Assembly: GCF_006334915.2 (NCBI RefSeq)
Contig: NZ_VDMA02000004.1
Coordinates: 422,821-486,820, forward strand
DNA length: 64,000 nt
From: Microbispora catharanthi
GTDB taxonomy: Bacteria; Actinomycetota; Actinomycetes; Streptosporangiales; Streptosporangiaceae
Direction: 5' to 3'
The position numbers were made by a program, and so were the translations under genes. Shown here piece after piece: positions 1 through 9,164 of this stretch. The notes beneath the pieces were generated by a model. It had not been told where the DNA came from. It did no database searches and was given only the letters and a program-made list of their open reading frames with translations. Within the stretch, counting starts at the first letter, position 1. Each line of letters starts with the position of its first letter.

Positions 1-30
1 GTCTGCGCTTCCCCCGGTTTCCTGGAGGGC

Positions 31-867
31 ATGGAGAAGATTCTCGTTCTCGGCGGCACCGGCAAAACGGGTCGCCGCGTCGTCCGGCACCTGAAGGCCG
101 CCGGCATGCCGGTGAGCGCGGCGTCCCGCACCGGCGGGGACGTCGCCTTCGATCTGGGCAGACCGGAGACCTGGGCTCGCGCGCTCGACGGGGCCGCCGC
201 CGTCTACATCGTCGAGCCCGACCTGCGGCCGGGCCTGGACCGCCGGGCGCGCGTCCCCGCTCTCGTGGCCGAGGCGGTGGCCGCGGGCGCGCGGCGGCTG
301 GTGCTGCTGTCCGCCCACGGCGTGGGCGAGGCCGGTGACGATCACCCTCTGAAGTCCGCGGAGCAGGCCGTGCGCGAGTCGGGCGTCGGCTGGACCCTCC
401 TGCGACCCGACTGGTTCTCGCAGAACTTCAGCGAGGCCTTCTGGCGGCAGGGGATCCTCGCCGGAACCCTGGCCCTGCCCACCGGCGACGGACGCACCCC
501 CTTCGTCGACGCCGAGGACATCGCCGAGGTCGCGGCGGCGGCGCTGACGGACGAGCGCCACAGCGGCCGGATCTACTATCTGACCGGCCCGCGGGCCATC
601 GCCTTCGGAGAGGCGGCCGACCTCATCGGCAGGGCCACGGGGCGTACGATCCGGCACGTCGACGTCGATCCCGAGGTCTTCGTGGAGCGCCAGGTCGCGA
701 ACGGCGTTCCGTCCGACGTCGCGCGGCTGCTCACCGGCCTCCTCGTGAACATCCGCGACGGGCGGGGCGCCGCGCCCTCCGACGGCGTGGAACACGCCCT
801 CGGCCGGCCGCCCAGGAGGTTCGAGGACTACGTCGCCGAGGCCGCCGCCGCAGGACACTGGAACTGA
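31..867 (+). CDS. NmrA-like NAD(P)-binding protein (atypical SDR)
   Basis: A 278-residue protein with an N-terminal Rossmann motif GGTGKTG at residues 8-14 directly after the first beta strand, as in NmrA/HSCARG-type atypical short-chain dehydrogenases. The SDR catalytic YxxxK is not evident, so it may be a redox sensor or an NAD(P)H:quinone-type reductase rather than a classical dehydrogenase. The ATG is preceded by GGAGGGC at good spacing. It is followed by proC on the same strand after about 95 bases, probably as a separate unit. The substrate cannot be told from sequence. A second, different member of this superfamily lies at 58527-59270. Confidence 0.85.
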   Translation: MEKILVLGGTGKTGRRVVRHLKAAGMPVSAASRTGGDVAFDLGRPETWARALDGAAAVYIVEPDLRPGLDRRARVPALVAEAVAAGARRLVLLSAHGVGEAGDDHPLKSAEQAVRESGVGWTLLRPDWFSQNFSEAFWRQGILAGTLALPTGDGRTPFVDAEDIAEVAAAALTDERHSGRIYYLTGPRAIAFGEAADLIGRATGRTIRHVDVDPEVFVERQVANGVPSDVARLLTGLLVNIRDGRGAAPSDGVEHALGRPPRRFEDYVAEAAAAGHWN

Positions 868-963
868 CCCTTTCCGCCGACGCGTGGGCAGCGCGTTCGG
901 CTCCGTCCGGCAGGGTCGGTAAGCTGCGGGGAGATCCCGGCCAAGCCCAGAAGAGGTGCAGGA

Positions 964-1758
964 ATGATCGCGATTCTCGGGACCGGAAAGATGGGCGAGG
1001 CCCTGCTCTCCGGGCTGGTACGCGCCGGTCTGCGGCCGGACGAGATCGTGGCGACGGCCCGCAGGCCCGAGCGGGCCGAGGCGCTGCGCGAGCGGTACGG
1101 CGTGCGGGTCGCGAGCAACGCCGAGGCCGCCAAGCTGGCCGACACCCTGATCCTCGCGGTCAAGCCGCAGGACATGGGCGCGCTGCTGACCGAGATCTCC
1201 CCGCATGTGGCCGCCGACCGGCTGGTGATCTCGGTGGCGGCCGGCATCACGACCGCGTTCGTGGAGGCGAGGCTCGGGGACGGCGTGGCGGTCGTCCGGG
1301 TCATGTCCAACACGCCCGTCCTGGTGGACGAGGCCATGAGCGTCATCTCGGCCGGGGCGCACGCCTCCGAGGAGCACCTCAAGCGCACCGAGGAACTGCT
1401 CAACCCGGTGGGCAAGGTGCTGCGCATCCCCGAGTCGCAGCAGGACGCCGCCACCGCCCTGTCCGGCAGCGGCCCGGCGTACTTCTTCTACCTGGTCGAG
1501 GCCATGGTCGACGCCGGGATCCTGCTGGGCATGCCGCGCGCCGCCGCCCTCGACATGGTCACCCAGTCGATCGTCGGCGCCGCGATCATGCTGCGCGACT
1601 CCGGGGAGCACCCGGTGATCCTGCGCGAGGCCGTGACCTCGCCGGGAGGCACCACGATCTCCGCCATCGCCGAGCTGGAGCGCCACAAGGTGCGGGCCGC
1701 GTTCCTCGACGCCATCGAGGCGGCCTGCGAGCGCAGCCGCCGTCTCGCCGCCGGCTGA
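964..1758 (+). CDS. proC: Pyrroline-5-carboxylate reductase
   Basis: A 264-residue cytoplasmic enzyme for the last step of proline synthesis, reduction of 1-pyrroline-5-carboxylate with NAD(P)H. The N-terminal nucleotide-binding loop GTGKMG is at residues 6-11. The C-terminal half carries the family signature around SGSGPAYFF and the SPGGTT stretch near residue 223. Length is typical of ProC. The start ATG follows AAGAGG. A TAAGCT box about 40 bases upstream could be a -10 element. In Streptomyces, proC lies in the same broad neighbourhood as acuC and bldN, as here (recalled, not checked). Confidence 0.95.
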   Translation: MIAILGTGKMGEALLSGLVRAGLRPDEIVATARRPERAEALRERYGVRVASNAEAAKLADTLILAVKPQDMGALLTEISPHVAADRLVISVAAGITTAFVEARLGDGVAVVRVMSNTPVLVDEAMSVISAGAHASEEHLKRTEELLNPVGKVLRIPESQQDAATALSGSGPAYFFYLVEAMVDAGILLGMPRAAALDMVTQSIVGAAIMLRDSGEHPVILREAVTSPGGTTISAIAELERHKVRAAFLDAIEAACERSRRLAAG

Positions 1759-1885
1759 CACAAGACGCTCACCCCGGTTCGCGGACAGTGCCCCGGTTGC
1801 CGCGCTGATGCCCTGTGCTGACCGGTATTCCCTGTGCCGACCGCATTCCCGGGACGGCGGATGACCATCGCTTTACGATTGGCGG

Positions 1886-3279
1886 GTGACGTCTCGTCGC
1901 GGGGTCGTCCCGCTGCTCGCCGTCCTGCTCGCCGCCGGGTGCACGTCCTCAGAACCACAAAGAGCGCCGGTGGCCGTGGTCACCAGAACCACCGTCAGCG
2001 AGGTCGTCGAGGCCCCGGCGACGGTGGGCGCGCGTGCGACGGCGACCCTGACCGCCCCCGCCTCCGGCACGGTCGCCCGCCTGTACGTCCAGGACGGCGA
2101 CACGGTGAAGAAGGGCCAGATCCTCGCCAGGATCAGCTCTCCCCAGGCCAGGCAGCAGCTTTCTGCCGCACGGAAGGCCGACAGGCAGGCCGCCCGTCCG
2201 GTCTCCTTCGGCGGCGCGGGCGGCGCCCCGGTGAGCGTACGGCTGCCGCGCCCGCGGCTGCCGAGCTCGCTCGACGCGCACGTCGCCCGGTCGTTCGCCC
2301 AGGCCAGGAAGGCGGCCAGGTCGATCGGCGACCATGCGGCCAGGGCGCGGCTGCTGGCCGCCATCGACGCCGCGGACAAGCGTCAGCGGGCCCAGCGGCG
2401 GGCGCTCGGCGAGGTGCTCGACGGGCTGACCCGCTCGCTCGACCAGACGCTGTCGCAGGTGAGCGGCCAGGTGAGCGCGGGGATGAGCGGGCTGAGCGCG
2501 TCCATGGCGTCCCTGCGGGCCGCGTCGAGGTCGCAGTCCAGGGCGGCCGTGCACGCGGCCGAGCAGACCGTGGACGCCCTGGTCGTCAGGGCGCCGTTCG
2601 GCGGCGTGGTCACGCTCGGCGGCGCGTCCCCGGCGGCGGGCGCGGCCGGCCTCGGCGCGCTGGTCTCGCAGCTGCCGGCGGGGCTGGCGAGTCAGGCGGG
2701 AGCCGCGGCGGCCGCTCCCGCGGGCCGTTCCGGCGGGACGATCGCCACCGGGGTCCCGGTGGCCGCAGGGGATCCGATCGTCACGGTGACCGACGTGTCG
2801 GTGCTCACGTTGTCCGCCGACGTGGACGAGACCGATGTGCTGCTGGTGCGCAGGGGCACATCGGCCGAGGTCGAGTTCGACGCGGTGACCGGCGCGACGT
2901 ACACCGGCAGCGTGACGGGCGTGGGGGTCACCCCCAAGGAGGGCGCGACCGGCGGGGTCAGCTATCCCGTGCGGCTGCGCCTGGGCCGGGGCGCCTATGA
3001 CGACGGGAGTGCGGCCCCCGCGCCCAAGCCGGGGATGAGCGCCGTGGTGCGGCTGGCCGTACGCCGGTCGGAGAACGCCACCGCCGTGCCCGCGTCGGCG
3101 ATCGTGACGAGCGGCCGGGAGACGATCGTGTGGGCGGTGCGCGGCGGCAGGGCCGAGCGGCGGGTCGTCCGGCTGGGCGCGCAGGGCGACGCGGTCGTGG
3201 AGATCCTCAGCGGGGTGTCCCCCGGTGAGCGGGTGGTCGTCAAGGGCGCCGACGCCGTACGCCCCGGCCAGTCGCTGTC

Positions 3280-3283
<4 letters not shown>
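1886..3283 (+). CDS. Efflux periplasmic-adaptor-type lipoprotein (HlyD/MacA family)
   Basis: A 465-residue exported lipoprotein: lipobox LLAAGC with the lipidated Cys at residue 19, then a biotinyl-lipoyl-like half-motif, a long Ala/Arg/Gln-rich helical hairpin (about residues 90-230) and a beta-barrel/membrane-proximal C-terminus. This is the adaptor order of MacA/YknX proteins. It forms one operon with the ATPase (GTGA overlap) and the FtsX/MacB permease that follow. The GTG at 1886 has only a weak ribosome site, and TACGAT lies at 1874-1879, so the message may be leaderless. A Gly/Ala-rich insertion near residues 245-290 is unusual. With no outer membrane expected, the adaptor probably acts at the cell surface. 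Cargo unknown. Confidence 0.85.
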
Positions 3284-4019
<736 letters not shown>

Positions 4020-4023
<4 letters not shown>

Positions 4024-5204
4024 GGACCGCCGAGGCGCTGCGAATGGCGGTGGAGGCGCTGCGGGTCAACCGGCTGCGCAGCATGCTGACCATGCTCGGC
4101 GTGATCATCGGCGTGCTCTCGGTCGTGATCCTCGTCGCCATCGGCACCGGGGCCAAGAACGCCGTGGAAAAGGAGATCGCGGGGCTCGGCAGCAACATCA
4201 TCCTCGTGGTCCCCGGCCAGGTGGGGCTGGGCGCGGCCCCCACGCAGAGCCGCCTCGACCTGGCGGACGTCGCGTACGTGCGGCGCGTGGTCGGCGACCC
4301 GTCGAAGGTGACGGTCGCGGTGAACTCCGGCGAGCCGGTCCGGGTGGGCCGCGTGGAGGTGTTCGCCACGCTCACCGGGACCGACGAGAACATGCCCCAC
4401 GTCTTCGACCGGCCGCTGCGCCGGGGCCGCTATCTCACCGAGACCGACGTGGACACGCGGCGGCGCGTGGTGATCCTCGGCTCGGAGGTCGCGGCCAAGC
4501 TGTTCGGGGACGTCGATCCGATCGGCCGCCAGGTCACGATCGCGGGGGTGCGGTTCCGGGTGATCGGCGTCTACGAGACCGTCGGATCCACGTTCGGGGT
4601 GGCGCGGGACCAGGAGGTGCACCTGCCGGTCACCACCGCCCAGCGGCTGATCGGGCTGCCGCGGATCAACGGCATCGCCGTCGGCGCCTCCGGCCCGGAC
4701 GAGATCGAACCGCTGCGACGGCGGGTCGTGGCCGCGCTGGACGCCCGCTACCCGGGCGAGACGTTCTCGGCCGTCACGCAGACCCAGCTCCTCGGCACGA
4801 TCGGCACGGTCCTCGGCATGCTGACCGGCGTGCTGGCCGCCATCGCGGGGATCTCCCTGCTGGTCGGCGGCGTCGGGGTGTCCAACATCATGCTGGTCAG
4901 CGTCAGGGAGCGCACCAAGGAGATCGGCCTGCGCAAGGCACTCGGCGCGCGGGGCCGCGACATCCTCGGCCAGTTCCTCATCGAGGCCGTGCTGCTGACC
5001 ACGATCGGCGGTGTGATCGGCATCCTCACCGGAGTCGGCGGGGCGCTGCTGATCCAGGCGGTCTCGCCGGTGCCCGCGTCGATCACCTGGTGGTCGATCG
5101 TGCTCGCCTTCGGGGTCTCCGCGGCCGTCGGCGTCTTCTTCGGCGTCGCCCCCGCCCGGCGGGCGGCCAGGCTCGACCCGGTCGTCGCGCTGCGTACGGA
5201 CTGA
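4020..5204 (+). CDS. ABC transporter permease (MacB/FtsX family)
   Basis: A 394-residue permease starting at the ATG that overlaps the ATPase stop (ATGA). One transmembrane helix near residues 18-40 is followed by a large extracytoplasmic MacB-PCD domain and three C-terminal helices of the FtsX domain, with the conserved RTKEIGLRKALGA coupling region. This is the membrane partner of the adaptor and ATPase upstream and completes a tripartite-like exporter. A longer reading frame exists upstream, but it only overlaps the ATPase gene in another frame. The last codons and stop are the first copy of a three-copy 16-base tandem repeat (5192-5239). Confidence 0.92.
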
Positions 5205-5239
5205 AAGGGGTACGGACTGAACGGGGTACGGACTGATCG
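5192..5239 (+). repeat. Three 16-base tandem repeats spanning the permease stop codon
   Basis: Units start at 5192, 5208 and 5224; each contains GTACGGACTGA. The first unit holds the last codons and the TGA of the permease gene, and the next two repeat that 3' end in the intergenic space. The copies differ at only one to three positions. Confidence 0.85.
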
Positions 5240-5293
5240 GGCGTGTGACGCCCGGGTGAACGCCGGTGACGACCCGTGCGGTACCGTCGCGGC

Positions 5294-6457
5294 ATGAGTC
5301 AGGCGGTGCGGGTCGTCTGGGACGACGCTCTGGTTTCGTACGACTTCGGGCCCGGACATCCGCTCGCGCCCGTACGCGTGGAACTCACCATGGCGCTCGC
5401 CCGCGACCTGGGCGTGCTCGACGGCGCCGAGATGACCGGCTGCGTCCCCGCCACCGAGGACGAGATCGCGCTGGTGCACAACCGGGACTACATCGAGGCG
5501 GTCAAGAACGTCTCCAAGGACGGCCGCCCTGACATACGCTACGGGCTCGGCACCGAGGACAACCCCGCCTTCGTGGGCGTGCACGAGGCGTCCGCCCTGG
5601 TCACCGGCGCGTCACTGGCCGCAGCCAGGGCGGTGTGGACGGGCGAGGCCGAGCACGCGATCAACGTCGCGGGCGGGCTGCACCACGCCATGCCCGGCGC
5701 CGCCAGCGGCTTCTGCGTCTACAACGACCCGGCGGTCGCCATCGCGTGGCTGCTGTCGCAGGGCGCGACGAGGATCGCGTACGTGGACGTGGACGTGCAC
5801 CACGGCGACGGCGTGCAGGCGGCGTTCTACGACGATCCGAGGGTGCTCACGATCAGCCTGCACGAGAGCCCGCGCACCCTGTTCCCCGGCACCGGTTTCC
5901 CGCAGGAGACGGGCGCGGAGGGCACCGCGGTCAACGTGGCGCTGCCGGCCGGATGCGGCGACACCGGGTGGCTGCGCGCCTTCCACGCGGTGGTCCCACC
6001 GCTGCTGCGCGCCTTCGCGCCGCAGATCCTGGTCACCCAGCAGGGCTGCGACAGCCACGCCCTCGACCCGCTGGCCCATCTCATGCTGAGCCTGGACGGG
6101 CAGCGCACGGCCTACGCCGCGCTGCACCGGCTGGCCCACGAGACCGCCGGCGGCCGGTGGATCGCGGTGGGCGGCGGGGGATACGAACTGGTGCAGGTCG
6201 TGCCGCGGGCGTGGACGCATCTGATCGCCGAGACGCTGGGGCGCCCCGTCGAGCCGTCGACCGCCACACCCGCGACCTGGCGGACGTACGTGGAGGAGCG
6301 CACCGGGGAGATACCACCCCTGACGATGACCGACGGGCGACACCCGCAATGGCGGGACATCTCGGAAGGGTACGATCCAGCCGACGCCGTCGACCGGGCC
6401 GTCATCGCGACCAGGAAGGCGGTGTTCCCCTTCCACGGCCTGGACCCCATGCCCTGA
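5294..6457 (+). CDS. acuC: Acetoin utilization / class I-II histone-deacetylase-like amidohydrolase
   Basis: A 387-residue zinc amidohydrolase of the HDAC superfamily. The active-site stretch VDVDVHHGDG (near residue 160) supplies the general-base histidines and a metal Asp, with a later HALDPLAHL segment and a GGGGY loop near the C-terminus. AcuC proteins are thought to deacetylate acetyl-lysine, for example on acetyl-CoA synthetase; substrate here is inferred. A GTG 18 bases upstream (5276) could add six residues, but neither start has a clear ribosome site. TACCGT at 5282-5287 lies seven bases before the ATG, which suits leaderless transcription. It is followed by an uncharacterised conserved gene. 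Confidence 0.9.
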   Translation: MSQAVRVVWDDALVSYDFGPGHPLAPVRVELTMALARDLGVLDGAEMTGCVPATEDEIALVHNRDYIEAVKNVSKDGRPDIRYGLGTEDNPAFVGVHEASALVTGASLAAARAVWTGEAEHAINVAGGLHHAMPGAASGFCVYNDPAVAIAWLLSQGATRIAYVDVDVHHGDGVQAAFYDDPRVLTISLHESPRTLFPGTGFPQETGAEGTAVNVALPAGCGDTGWLRAFHAVVPPLLRAFAPQILVTQQGCDSHALDPLAHLMLSLDGQRTAYAALHRLAHETAGGRWIAVGGGGYELVQVVPRAWTHLIAETLGRPVEPSTATPATWRTYVEERTGEIPPLTMTDGRHPQWRDISEGYDPADAVDRAVIATRKAVFPFHGLDPMP

Positions 6458-6499
6458 GCAGTACGGAATCACGCCGAGCCGAGGAGCGCTGTACCTGTC

Positions 6500-7276
6500 G
6501 TGACCCCTCCCACCCGAGCCGAGTTGCGCGAACACCTCGTCCGGACCGCCATCGCGGGTGACGTGGCGACCAGCCGCGAGAACAACCTCGACCACTACCG
6601 GTCGCTCGCGCTGCGCGACCCGCACTACCTCTTCGGGCTCACCTTCGAGGGCGAGTGGTCCTACCGCGAGGTGCTGGCGCTCATGGCCGACAAGGCGGGG
6701 GTGACGGCCGATCCCGGCCACCGCGAGGGCCCCGACACCATCGACCCCGAGCGGACCATCGACGCCGTCGAGGAGATGGGCGAGCGGATCGCCAAGGTGC
6801 TGCGGCGCAGCGCGCCCCGGATCGTGCTGGCCACCGGTCACCCCACCGGCCTGCTCACCGTCCACCTCGCGCTGGCGCGGTTCCTCGCGAAGAACGGAGC
6901 GACCCTGCTCTTCCCGGCCGAGGGGTGGACGTACGTCGGCGGTCTCGGCCGCCGCAGGCGGATCCGCTACCTCGACGGCGTGGCGATGCTGGAGGACCGG
7001 GGCACGTTCGTGCACACCCACGAGGCGGCGCCGATGGAGGCGATGCTCGCCGAGGAGCGGCCCGACTTCGTGATCGCCGACCACGGCTGGGCGGGGGCCG
7101 CGGGCGAGGCCGGGGTCGAGACCGTGGGCTTCGCCGACAGCAACGACCCCGCGCTGTTCGTGGGCGAGGCCGAGGGGAAGATCGCCGTCACCGTTCCCCT
7201 GGATGACAATGTGCTTCCCCGCTTCTACGCTCCGTTGACGGCGTACCTGCTCGCCCGGGTCGCGCGCAGTCTCTGA
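6500..7276 (+). CDS. Conserved actinobacterial protein of unknown function (phosphatase-like annotation in relatives)
   Basis: A 258-residue soluble protein starting at GTG, 42 bases after acuC and probably co-transcribed with it. I recall homologues next to acuC and the BldC-like gene in Streptomyces being labelled phosphatase, but I see no HAD, PTP or metallophosphatase catalytic motif. Visible features are an alternating alpha/beta pattern with an ATGHPTGLL loop near residue 113 and a FVIADHGWAGAAGEAG segment near the C-terminus, which recalls sugar-isomerase or phosphopantothenoyl-type Rossmann-like folds. The function should be regarded as open. A terminator-like hairpin follows at 7295. 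Confidence 0.8.
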   Translation: MTPPTRAELREHLVRTAIAGDVATSRENNLDHYRSLALRDPHYLFGLTFEGEWSYREVLALMADKAGVTADPGHREGPDTIDPERTIDAVEEMGERIAKVLRRSAPRIVLATGHPTGLLTVHLALARFLAKNGATLLFPAEGWTYVGGLGRRRRIRYLDGVAMLEDRGTFVHTHEAAPMEAMLAEERPDFVIADHGWAGAAGEAGVETVGFADSNDPALFVGEAEGKIAVTVPLDDNVLPRFYAPLTAYLLARVARSL

Positions 7277-7294
7277 CTCCCCTTCCGGACCTCC

Positions 7295-7321
7295 CAAACC
7301 GGGCATTTCGCGCCCGTTTTT
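7295..7321 (+). terminator. Rho-independent-type terminator after the acuC pair
   Basis: A CGGGC (7298-7302) / GCCCG (7310-7314) stem with a seven-base loop is followed at once by a run of T residues. It lies 20 bases past the stop at 7276 and is the only hairpin in the window with a genuine T tract. Confidence 0.65.
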
Positions 7322-7588
7322 GCGCCTGTGTGTCGACCGTTTGCCAACTTTTTTGTGTGCCTGGGCGACTCTAATGTGAGAGAAGTTGGTCCGTTCCAAG
7401 ATTGAGGCGAGGGGCACGGCCCGGCTGCTGCCAGCGACTTTCCCGATTTTGACGGCTCACGGCTCCGTTGACTGATGAAATGAGGGGTTTGCCTACTCGG
7501 AGTCCGGACTTACGCTGACGGCAGTACACGTGCGTGAGCAATGGCACCAGTGGGGATAACCCGGAAACACGTGCGGAAGAGGCGTCCG
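7322..7588. other. Intergenic region before the BldC-like gene, with inverted repeats
   Basis: No gene is supported here. It holds a 7-base inverted repeat, CCAACTT (7344-7350) and AAGTTGG (7383-7389), separated by 32 bases, and a perfect 10-base palindrome AGTCCGGACT at 7501-7510. TTTGCC (7488-7493) and TACGCT (7511-7516), 17 bases apart, could form a promoter overlapping the palindrome. These may be operators, but no regulator can be named. Confidence 0.4.
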
Positions 7589-7792
7589 ATGGGTGCAGGC
7601 GAAAGACCTCTCAGCGAGGTGAAGTTCTTGACGGTGGCCGAGGTGGCGACCGTCATGCGGGTGTCCAAGATGACCGTGTACCGGCTCGTGCACTCCGGGG
7701 AGTTACCGGCCATCCGTGTCGGCCGGTCCTTCAGAGTGCCCGAGCAGGCGGTCCACGACTACTTGCGGGACGCGTTCATCGAAGCAGGGTGA
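7589..7792 (+). CDS. BldC-like small helix-turn-helix DNA-binding protein (excisionase family)
   Basis: A 67-residue protein that is almost entirely a MerR-like winged helix-turn-helix: FLTVAEVATVMRVSKMTVYR, then the wing AIRVGRSFRVPEQAV. The ATG at 7589 is chosen over the in-frame ATG at 7541 because GGAAGAGG lies at ideal distance and the resulting length matches BldC-family proteins (about 68 residues). It is a paralogue of the better BldC match at 36838-37059. I recall a similar gene beside the bldN region of Streptomyces coelicolor. BldC proteins bind head-to-tail on direct repeats; targets here are unknown. Confidence 0.88.
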   Translation: MGAGERPLSEVKFLTVAEVATVMRVSKMTVYRLVHSGELPAIRVGRSFRVPEQAVHDYLRDAFIEAG

Positions 7793-7860
7793 ACCACGCA
7801 GGCGACCACGCTTGACGGCGGCGTGGCCGACTCCCGGCCGACGCGGGGTCCCCCGGGGGA

Positions 7861-7916
7861 GCGATCTACCACGGATCGCCGGTAGTCTGTTGAGCCGGTG
7901 TGCGCTCGCGCGCCGG
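7861..7916 (+). other. Two hairpins in the leader of the bS22 gene
   Basis: The first hairpin is GCGATC/GATCGC (7861-7866 with 7874-7879, seven-base loop). The second runs from CCGG at 7895 to CCGG at 7916, nine pairs including two G-U and a four-base loop. Both sit between the BldC-like gene and the bS22 start. They could be a terminator remnant or a structured leader; no T tract follows either. Confidence 0.4.
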
Positions 7917-7947
7917 TCTGACAGTCACACCTTCACCTGGGGGTCCC

Positions 7948-8046
7948 GTGGGCTCTGTGATCAAGAAGCGCCGCAAGCGCATGGCCAAGAAGAAGCACCG
8001 CAAGCTGCTGAAGAAGACCCGCATCCAGCGGCGCAACAAGAAGTAG
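7948..8046 (+). CDS. Small ribosomal subunit protein bS22 (AURKAIP1/COX24 domain)
   Basis: A 32-residue, extremely basic protein starting at GTG after GGGGGT and ending at TAG. About half of the residues are Lys or Arg, in the pattern [19 protein letters not shown] followed by TRIQRR. This matches the short actinobacterial protein found on the mycobacterial 30S subunit as bS22 and annotated elsewhere as an AURKAIP1/COX24-domain protein. Such tiny genes are often missed. Its leader has two hairpins, and a putative epimerase gene follows after about 70 bases. Confidence 0.9.
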   Translation: MGSVIKKRRKRMAKKKHRKLLKKTRIQRRNKK

Positions 8047-8117
8047 CCGAGACGGAGCGCGCACCGGTCCTCAGGGACCGGGCGACCGTGAACACGCACA
8101 CCCCCGGCGAGGCGTCG

Positions 8118-9164
8118 ATGACTCGTACTGTGCTGGTCACCGGTGTCTCCGGTCACATCGGCGCTCGTGTGGCGATCGCGCTCGCGGCCGACCCGGAGAT
8201 CGACCGGGTCATCGGCGTGGACACAGCGCCGCCGCCATCCCCTGCCGGGGAGGACGGCGCGGTGCTCGGCCGCACCGAGTTCGTCCGGGTCGCGTTGCGC
8301 AGTCCCGACCTGATCAAGGTCATCAGGGACGCCGACGTCGACACCGTCGTGCACCTCAGCCTGGTCAGCGGCCCCGGCGGCGGCCGGGTGAGTGGCACCG
8401 GCGGAGGTCGGCCGGCCATGAAGGAGCACAACGTCATCGGGACGATGCAGCTGCTCGCGGCATGTCAGCGCTCCGCCACGGTGCGCCGGGTGGTCGTGCG
8501 GTCCACCACGGCCGTGTACGGCTCCTCGCCGCACGCTCCCGCCGTGTTCACGGAGGACACCGAGCCCGTCGAGGTGTCGCACTCCGGGTACGCCAGGGAC
8601 GCCACCGAGGTCGAGACGTACGTGCGGGGCTTCGCCCGGCGCCGGCCCGACGTGACGACGACGACGCTGCGGTTCGCCACCCTCATGGGGCCGCGCGTCG
8701 ACTCGCCGCTGACGAGTTATTTCTCACAGCCGGTGCTGCCCACCGTGCTCGGCTTCGATCCCCGGCTGCAGTTCGTCCACGAGGACGACGCCGTCGAGGT
8801 GCTGTGCCGTACGGCGCGGGCCGACCACCCTGGCGTGTTCAACGTCGCGGGCGACGGCGTCCTGCTGCTGTCGCAGTGCGCGCGGCGCACGGGCCGGCCG
8901 GTGATCCCGATGCCGTCCCCCGCCTTCCGCTTCGTCAGCGGGCTCGCCCGGGGCGCGCGGCTGGTGGACTTCTCGCCCGAGCAGCTCGCGCTCATGAGCC
9001 ACGGCCGGGCGGTGGACACCACCAGGCTCGCCGCCGAGCTCGGCTGGCGGCCGAAGTACAGCACGGCGGCGGCGTTCGACGACTTCCTCAGGTCGCGCGG
9101 CGGTCCCGGCGACCTGCCGCGCGCCCTGGTGGACTGGCTGGCCGACTTCGTAACGGGACGTTGA
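8118..9164 (+). CDS. NAD-dependent epimerase/dehydratase family protein
   Basis: A 348-residue extended SDR: Rossmann motif GVSGHIG near residues 8-14, a DTVVHLSLV segment after the fourth strand, and STTAVYGSS preceding a region where the usual YxxxK becomes SHSGYARDATEVE. The canonical Lys is therefore not evident and catalytic competence is uncertain. The ATG at 8118 is preferred; an in-frame GTG at 8088 would add ten residues. Its stop overlaps the acyltransferase start (TGATG), so the two are translationally coupled. The pairing suggests envelope lipid or glycan modification, which is inference from context. Confidence 0.82.
   Translation: MTRTVLVTGVSGHIGARVAIALAADPEIDRVIGVDTAPPPSPAGEDGAVLGRTEFVRVALRSPDLIKVIRDADVDTVVHLSLVSGPGGGRVSGTGGGRPAMKEHNVIGTMQLLAACQRSATVRRVVVRSTTAVYGSSPHAPAVFTEDTEPVEVSHSGYARDATEVETYVRGFARRRPDVTTTTLRFATLMGPRVDSPLTSYFSQPVLPTVLGFDPRLQFVHEDDAVEVLCRTARADHPGVFNVAGDGVLLLSQCARRTGRPVIPMPSPAFRFVSGLARGARLVDFSPEQLALMSHGRAVDTTRLAAELGWRPKYSTAAAFDDFLRSRGGPGDLPRALVDWLADFVTGR

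Noticed and set aside
7893..7947. Riboswitch in the bS22 leader
   Set aside because: The hairpins do not match any riboswitch class I know; described only as a structured leader.
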